Shown here piece after piece: positions 59,417 to 64,000 of a stretch of 64,000 nucleotides of DNA. The number at the start of each line of letters is the position of its first letter. Within the stretch, counting starts at the first letter, position 1. The position numbers and the translations under genes are program-made. Source of the DNA: Salinirubellus salinus (GTDB lineage: Archaea > Halobacteriota > Halobacteria > Halobacteriales > Haloarculaceae); the NCBI RefSeq assembly GCF_025231485.1, contig NZ_CP104003.1, forward strand, positions 4,063,383 to 4,127,382, given 5' to 3'. The notes beneath the pieces were generated by a model. The model searched no databases. It worked only from the letters and a program-made list of their open reading frames with translations, and had not been told where the DNA came from.

Positions 59417-61216
59417 TCAGTCGACGTACCGGTCGAACACCGTGGCCGCCCGCTCGTAGGTCGACGGCTCGCGCGGGTCGGCCCCCAACCGCGAGAGCAT
59501 CGTCACCGAGTCCTCCGTGGCGCCGGTCCGGAGGAAGGTCCGGTAGTCGGCCGGTGTGAGGTCGCCCGCGCGCAGTCCGTCGAAGACGGCGGTCGAACCG
59601 GCGGCGCCGAGGACGTACTGGTAGTGGTGGTAGGGCTCGCGGCGGTAGCTCCCGGCCAGCCAGCGGCGGTCCGTTTCCGGCGGCTCGACGGCCGGCTGGA
59701 ACTCCGCGACGAGGTCGGTGTGCCACCCGGCGAGGCGCTCGCGGCCGAGGTCGCCACCGTCCTCGACGTGGCGGTGGGCCCGGTGGCCGAGGGTGGCGTT
59801 CCGGGCCGTGCGGAAGAGGTTGCCGCCGAGGAACTCCAGCAGGCGGTCGCGGGCGAACGGGGCGAGGTCGGGCCGCTCGTCGAACAGGTGGTCGGCCAGC
59901 AGGAGTTCGTGGAGGAGGCTCGGCACCTCCTCGACGGGCCGGGGCATCGTCGCGTCCAGCGGGTCGCGGGCCTCCCGGAGGTGTTCGGCGGCCACGGCGT
60001 GGCCGAGTTCGTGCGCGAGGATGGAGGCGGCCTTCACCGTCCCGTCGTAGGTGACGAACAGGTACGGGCCGGGGTCGTACCCCCACGGGCCGAACCCCAG
60101 CAGGTCCTCGCGGTCGGCGTGGGGCAGCGCGTCGACGCGGCGCTCCGCCAGCAGTCCCGCGAGCGTCTCGCGGTACGCCTCGCCGAGCGGTGCCACGGCG
60201 TCGAGGAGGAGGTTGGTGGCCTCGTCGACGGACACCTCGGGGTCCGCGTCCGCCACGTCGTCCCGATGTGTGGCCAGCGGTACCCGGAGGTCCCACGGCC
60301 GTAACTGGTCGACGCCGAGCGTCTCGCGTCGGCGCTCGTGGGCGCGGTGCCACGGGTCGAGGGCCTCGTGGACGGTCCCGGTCAGCGTGTCGTGGACCGA
60401 CTCGGGAAGGGCGAGTCGCCGACCGGTCGAGGGGTAGGTCTCCTTCCGCAGCGCCATCTCCCGCACGGAGTCGTAGTCCCGGGCGTCGGCGCGGGCGACG
60501 TGCGAGGCGACCACGTCGGCGATGGCCCGCGTGGCAGTGCCCTCGACACGCCCGAGGCGCTCGTAGTAGGCCTCGAACGCACGACGACGGAACTCGCGGT
60601 CGGGGTGTCGGAGTGCGGTCTGGAGACGGAGCCACGTCACCTCGACGGCGTCGCCGCCGCCCGGTCCCGCGACGGTTGGCGCGTCGAAGTCCTCGTTCGT
60701 GACGGTCCAGTAGGTCCGCTTCGGCGAGTCGAGTGCGTCCGAGACGGCCGCGAGGACCCGTTCGCCCTCCGGGCCGAGGGTGTGCTCGCGCTCGCGGAGG
60801 ACGTCTTCGAGCAACCCGGCGAAGCGGTCGCCGACGCCGTCGCGGTGGCGCTCGACGGCGTCGGGGTGGGCCGCGAGGTGGCGGAACAGCGCCCGTCTGG
60901 CCTCCTCGAGTGCGGCGCTCGTCTTGCGGGCGCGGGTCGCCCGCTCGGTCCGGGTTTCGTCGCTGGTGTCGGTCTTCTCGCGGAGGCTGGCGTAGAGCGA
61001 GACCCGCTGGTCGAGACAGACGGCCCGCTCGTAGGTGTCGAGGGCGTCTTGCAGCGCCGTCGCGGAGTCGGTCGCGCTCTCGGCGCGGGTGTGGAGGTCG
61101 TTGATGCGGTCGGTCAGGTCGGCGTGGGCGGCCTCCCAGGCGTCGGCGTCGGCGAAGACGCGAGAGAGGTCCCAGCGGTGCCGTTCTGGGACGGCGGAGC
61201 GTGGTCGTGATGACAT
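59417..61216 (-). CDS. pepF: Oligoendopeptidase F (M3 family metallopeptidase)
   Basis: This 599-residue protein has a helical N-terminal region (WDLSRVFADADAWEAAHADL), the repeated YERAVCLDQRVSLYASLREK pattern, and the zinc site ILAHELGHAVAAEHL (HExxH) at about residues 397-411. The third ligand Glu is probably in EVPSLLHELLLADHLFDE. It has full length for PepF. It is a cytosolic zinc peptidase that cleaves short peptides. It is complete and undisturbed, in contrast to many neighbours. Confidence 0.93.
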   Translation of the reverse strand: MSSRPRSAVPERHRWDLSRVFADADAWEAAHADLTDRINDLHTRAESATDSATALQDALDTYERAVCLDQRVSLYASLREKTDTSDETRTERATRARKTSAALEEARRALFRHLAAHPDAVERHRDGVGDRFAGLLEDVLREREHTLGPEGERVLAAVSDALDSPKRTYWTVTNEDFDAPTVAGPGGGDAVEVTWLRLQTALRHPDREFRRRAFEAYYERLGRVEGTATRAIADVVASHVARADARDYDSVREMALRKETYPSTGRRLALPESVHDTLTGTVHEALDPWHRAHERRRETLGVDQLRPWDLRVPLATHRDDVADADPEVSVDEATNLLLDAVAPLGEAYRETLAGLLAERRVDALPHADREDLLGFGPWGYDPGPYLFVTYDGTVKAASILAHELGHAVAAEHLREARDPLDATMPRPVEEVPSLLHELLLADHLFDERPDLAPFARDRLLEFLGGNLFRTARNATLGHRAHRHVEDGGDLGRERLAGWHTDLVAEFQPAVEPPETDRRWLAGSYRREPYHHYQYVLGAAGSTAVFDGLRAGDLTPADYRTFLRTGATEDSVTMLSRLGADPREPSTYERAATVFDRYVD

Positions 61217-61455
61217 CTGTCGAAGGGTGTGGCGCGTGTGTCGGACACGCGAGCCGTGGCCACAGAGCGATACCGGCGTCAGAGACGAGTCGTGCTGGGC
61301 ATCCTTCGACCTCTACCGACCAGAGCCGGCCACCCCACAAGAGCGTTTGGCCGGTGCGAGAGGGAGTCACGTCGTCGCGCAACGACGCGCTCGGTGCCGT
61401 CGGCGGTGGGTGACCCGAGACGCGATGTTTTTGTCGGCCGCGCCCCGGGGTGGGT

Positions 61456-61692
61456 ATGGAGGAGTTCCGGCTGAGCCGCAAACAGGCGTTCCTGGCGATG
61501 CTCCCGTTCCTCGGGCTCGGCATCGCCGACGTCGTACTGCTGTTGCTCTGGGGGCTGGACCCGCTCTGGGGGTTCATGATACTCCCGCCCATCCTCGCGG
61601 TGAGCGTGCTGGCGTGGGTGGCGTTCCGGGGTGGGCTCGCCCGCGACCGGACCGGCGAACCGGACCAGACCGGGTTCGACCGCGGCTACTGA
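61456..61692 (+). CDS. Small two-span membrane protein
   Basis: This 78-residue protein starts MEEFRLSRKQAFLAMLPFLG. Its segments FLAMLPFLGLGIADVVLLLL and GFMILPPILAVSVLAWVAFR span the membrane; the acidic tail ends TGFDRGY. A GATGTTTTTGT stretch upstream may serve as promoter. Haloarchaeal, family not recognised. Confidence 0.6.
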   Translation: MEEFRLSRKQAFLAMLPFLGLGIADVVLLLLWGLDPLWGFMILPPILAVSVLAWVAFRGGLARDRTGEPDQTGFDRGY

Positions 61693-61765
61693 GCGTCTGA
61701 CGCTCGTCTGCTGGGTGCTGAAGTGGCCGGCGCGACGAGCCTCGTCCGTGCCCGTCGAACCAGTG

Positions 61766-61858
61766 ATGTGTCCGACCTGTGGGTGGACCGGCACCGAGAG
61801 TGACCTCGACGACGACGCCTGTCCGGCCTGTCGCACCGTGGTCGGTGCGACGGTCTGA
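61766..61858 (+). CDS. Tiny zinc-ribbon-like protein
   Basis: This 30-residue product MCPTCGWTGTESDLDDDACP... has CPTCG and CPAC knuckles, capable of binding one zinc ion. An in-frame GTG at 61748 would add six residues (VPVEPV). It is one of the zinc-knuckle micro-proteins common in haloarchaea. No function can be given. Support is limited to the paired CxxC motifs. Confidence 0.45.
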   Translation: MCPTCGWTGTESDLDDDACPACRTVVGATV

Positions 61859-61962
61859 ACTCCACTTCTTCGCCCCGCAGCGCGGTCCCGACGCACGACC
61901 AGTTTCACTTCCACCACGGTCGGCCGGCGGACGTTGATACGCCGTCCGCCGGCCCTCCAGTC

Positions 61963-63037
61963 GTGGACGAACGCGTCAGCAGACACGCCGAGGTACTGGT
62001 CGAGCACTGCACCGGGGTCGAGCGCGGCGACGAGGTGCTGATCCGCGCGCCCTCGGTCGCCGAGGACCTCGTGGTCGCGCTCTACGAACGCGTCGGCGAG
62101 CGGGGTGCGAACGCGACGACGTGGCTCGGAGCCCTCGCGCCGGCCGAGCGAGAGCGCGGGCGATGGACGCCGACGACTTCTCGACGAGCGAGCACCGCCT
62201 CGCCGCGATGGAGGCCACGGACGTCGTGATACTCGTGCAGGGCGCCCGGAACCGCGCCGCTCAGTGCGACGTCGACCCGGCCAAGGGGTCACCGGCGAGC
62301 CGCGCACGCCAGCCCGTCCTCGAAGCCCGACTGGACACCCGGTGGGTCATCACCCAGCATCCGACGGCGGCGGACGCGCAGGCGGCCGAGCGGAGCACCG
62401 AGGCGTGGCGCGACACCGTCTACGACGCGGTCGACCGCGACTGGGCAGCGCTGCGCGAGCGCCAGCGCGCATCGCCGACCGACTCGACGCGACCGACGAG
62501 GTCCGGGTCAGCGCGGACGGGGTCGACCTCACCCTCGACGTCTCGGGGATGGACGCGGCCGACGACCACGCCACCCACAACCTCCCCGGCGGCGAGGTGT
62601 TCACCGTCCCACGACTCGACGGCGTGGACGGCGAGGCCACCTTCGACGTGCCGGTGCGCCGTCACGGCCGTGAGGTCCGGAACGCTCGCCTCGTCTTCGA
62701 GGACGGCCGCGTGGTAGCGCACGACGCCGAGACCGGTCGTGCGGTGCTGGACGAACTGCTGGCGACCGACGAGGGCGCGAGCCGGGTCGGCGAACTCGGC
62801 TTCGGGACCAACCGCGGCATCACCGAGGCGACGGGCCGGACGCTGTTCGACGAGAAGATGGGTGACACGGTCCACGTGGCGCTGGGCGACGCGCTTCCGG
62901 AGTGCGTGCCGGAGGGGTGGACACGAACGAGTGCGGTGCACGTGGACCTGATCACCGACGTGGGGTCGGGCGAGGTCCGGTTCGACGGCGAGGTGGTGCA
63001 GGCGGGTGGCGCGTGGTGGTTCGAGCGCGAGGCGTGA
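61963..63037 (+). CDS. M29 family aminopeptidase (two frameshifts)
   Basis: Three consecutive frames make one protein. The first is HAEVLVEHCTGVERGDEVLI with APSVAEDLVVALYERVGERG. The second is MDADDFSTSEHRLAAMEATD with KGSPASRARQPVLEARLDTR. The third is ADRLDATDEVRVSADGVDL, HNLPGGEVFTVPRLDGVDGE, ELGFGTNRGITEATGRTLFD, EKMGDTVHVALGDALPE. The order and total of about 358 residues fit thermostable M29 (AmpS/PepS) metallo-aminopeptidases. Breaks lie near 62158-62160 (GGG) and 62461-62470. It would remove N-terminal residues from peptides; cytoplasmic. Start at GTG 61963. Confidence 0.8.
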
Positions 63038-63060
63038 GCGTAGCGAACGCCTCGAGGTGG

Positions 63061-63460
63061 CGATCGACACGCGAGCCGTTCGTCCTCGGCGTCGCCGATC
63101 CGGGCCCGCCGCTCCACCCGACTTCTTCGAGCGGCGCCGCCTGCCGCCATCGACCGGCGGGCGGAAGGCACCCACCCGACTGCAGACCGTCGCCGACCGC
63201 GACGACGCCGTCTCGCTCGTCCAGGCCGGCGTCCCGACCCGCGAGGTCCTCGTCCCGTCGCTGACCGTCGACGGCACCGGCTACCAACCACACGAGGCCG
63301 ACTCCCCCGCGACGTACCCGGTCCCGCTCTGCTCGTGGGGCGACCCGGACCCCGCGAGGCGGCGTTCGTGGCACTGGTGCGGAGCGAGCACGGGCAGTCC
63401 AGGTACGTCGAGAACGACCGGGACCTGCTCGTGGTGGGAAGTGAACGGAGGACGCGCCGG
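63061..63460 (+). pseudogene. Disrupted open frame of unknown family
   Basis: Plus-strand codon use is good over VADRDDAVSLVQAGVPTREV, LVPSLTVDGTGYQPHEADSP and ATYPVPLCSWGDP. After a needed base at CCCC 63350-63353 come EAAFVALVRSEHGQSRYVEN and DRDLLVV. No clear start or natural stop is visible and the first 60 bases disagree in frame, so it is either several indels or a real remnant. I do not recognise the family. Confidence 0.4.
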
Positions 63461-63512
63461 GGCTCGCGCCCTCGCTACGCTCGGCACGCTCACGAGTCGA
63501 GAACGACAGAAG

Positions 63513-63595
63513 CGCCGAGGGTGAGATTTGAACTCACGTGTCCGTGAGGACAGCAGATTTCGAATCTGCCGCCTTGGCCGACAGGCTACCTCGGC
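63513..63595 (-). tRNA. tRNA-Ser, anticodon CGA
   Basis: On the minus strand a class II tRNA folds with acceptor GCCGAGG/CCTCGGC, anticodon stem GCAGA/TCTGC around the loop TTCGAAA (anticodon CGA, reads UCG), a long variable arm (GTCCTCACGGAC) and T arm GTGAGTTCAAATCTCAC. The discriminator base is G as expected for Ser. No intron is visible and CCA is not encoded. Its length is 83 bases. Confidence 0.93.
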
Positions 63596-63679
63596 TCGTC
63601 ACACACTGGGACGCTTTCGAGTTTAGTGATTTCGGTCTCGCCCCGACACGCCTAACACCCACGCGGTCGCCCACCACCC

Positions 63680-64000
63680 ATGGACGTACCCGACGCCGCC
63701 GACGCCTGCACCGCGGTCCTCGACGCGGTGAGCGAGGCGGTCATCGCGGACCGGCAGTTCCTCGAAACCGTCCTCACCGGCGTGGTCTCGAAGGGCCACG
63801 TCCTGCTGGAGGACGTCCCCGGCACCGGCAAGACCCTCACCGCCCGCTCCGTCGCCACCGCGCTCGGCCTCTCGTTCTCCCGCGTCCAGTTCACGCCCGA
63901 CCTGCTCCCGACGGACGTGACGGGGTCGAACGTCTACAACGAGCGCGACCGGACCTTCGAGTTCCGGGAGGGCCCCATCTTCGCGAACGTCGTCCTCGCC
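63680..64000 (+). CDS. MoxR-type AAA+ ATPase, N-terminal part (cut by window end)
   Basis: The first 107 residues are visible: MDVPDAADACTAVLDAVSEA, the Walker A region HVLLEDVPGTGKTLTARSVA and FSRVQFTPDLLPTDVTGSNV, the MoxR signature. The frame is open to the end of the window. MoxR ATPases pair with DUF58 and vWA proteins; a DUF58 operon without its own MoxR lies at 32521-36020. It may act with that operon or with partners beyond the edge. Confidence 0.9.
   Translation, partial: MDVPDAADACTAVLDAVSEAVIADRQFLETVLTGVVSKGHVLLEDVPGTGKTLTARSVATALGLSFSRVQFTPDLLPTDVTGSNVYNERDRTFEFREGPIFANVVLA

Noticed and set aside
63470..63500. A third copy of the 105-bp dispersed repeat before the tRNA
   Set aside because: Only a short GC palindrome (CCTCGCTACGCTCGG) is shared in style; the flanking conserved parts are missing.

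Overview
This window comes from a haloarchaeon (class Halobacteria). The evidence is very high G+C with strong G/C third-position bias, strongly acidic proteins, several TATA-like boxes about 25-30 bases before a start codon with no ribosome binding site (leaderless genes), GTG/ATG four-base overlaps inside operons, Tat-type lipoprotein leaders, an archaeal-type prolyl-tRNA synthetase, a halobacterial-type 2Fe-2S ferredoxin and a halocyanin. The genus cannot be fixed from sequence alone.

Layout. 0.3-10.2 kb is a sulfur-handling island: a TauE/SafE exporter, tandem universal stress protein, DUF1641 protein, sulfide:quinone-reductase-like flavoprotein, two TusA-like carriers, a split YeeE/YedE thiosulfate-type transporter, a rhodanese-persulfide dioxygenase fusion and a DsrE2-like protein. 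A shared AGTATTG-type element lies upstream of several of these genes. 10.3-15.3 kb is ordinary housekeeping: CBS, DUF2267, phosphoribosyltransferase, Hsp20, AEC transporter, exonuclease and J-domain ferredoxin. 15.5-18.1 kb holds a two-gene surface-fibre locus: a Thr/Pro stalk lipoprotein and a protein with about 20 repeats of 15 residues that ends in an S74-type self-cleaving chaperone and a coiled coil. 18.1-32.4 kb is metabolic and secreted genes: a THI5-like binding protein, YqcI, a carbamoylase-type amidohydrolase, GMC oxidoreductase, lipoproteins, a G8-domain protein, an OYE-family enzyme, an SDR and a hydrolase. 32.5-36.8 kb is a DUF4129-DUF7269-like-DUF58-membrane protein operon plus a GIDE-like protein. 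37-45 kb holds proS, azlCD, a histidine kinase and a divergent cPGS-like/carbamate kinase pair. 45-50.4 kb has a lipoprotein, HNH-like and DUF192 genes, a truncated nirK and cimA. 50.6-53 kb is a poly-gamma-glutamate pgsB-pgsC pair. 53-64 kb has a bifunctional nuclease, an MFS transporter, an enoyl-CoA hydratase, two paralogous regulators flanking a halocyanin, oligoendopeptidase F, an M29 aminopeptidase, tRNA-Ser(CGA) and the start of a MoxR ATPase.

A dominant property of the window is that about twenty otherwise well-conserved genes are split by apparent single-base indels, nearly all in short G or C runs. I read this as homopolymer error in the assembly rather than mass gene decay, and annotate these genes over their full extent with the break noted. 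The truncated nirK does not fit that pattern and looks like genuine decay.

The most interesting candidates are the archaeal surface-fibre locus (15.5-17.9 kb), the shared promoter element of the sulfur island, a roughly 105-bp repeat found twice between convergent genes, and a 19-bp element at the same distance before two tiny genes.
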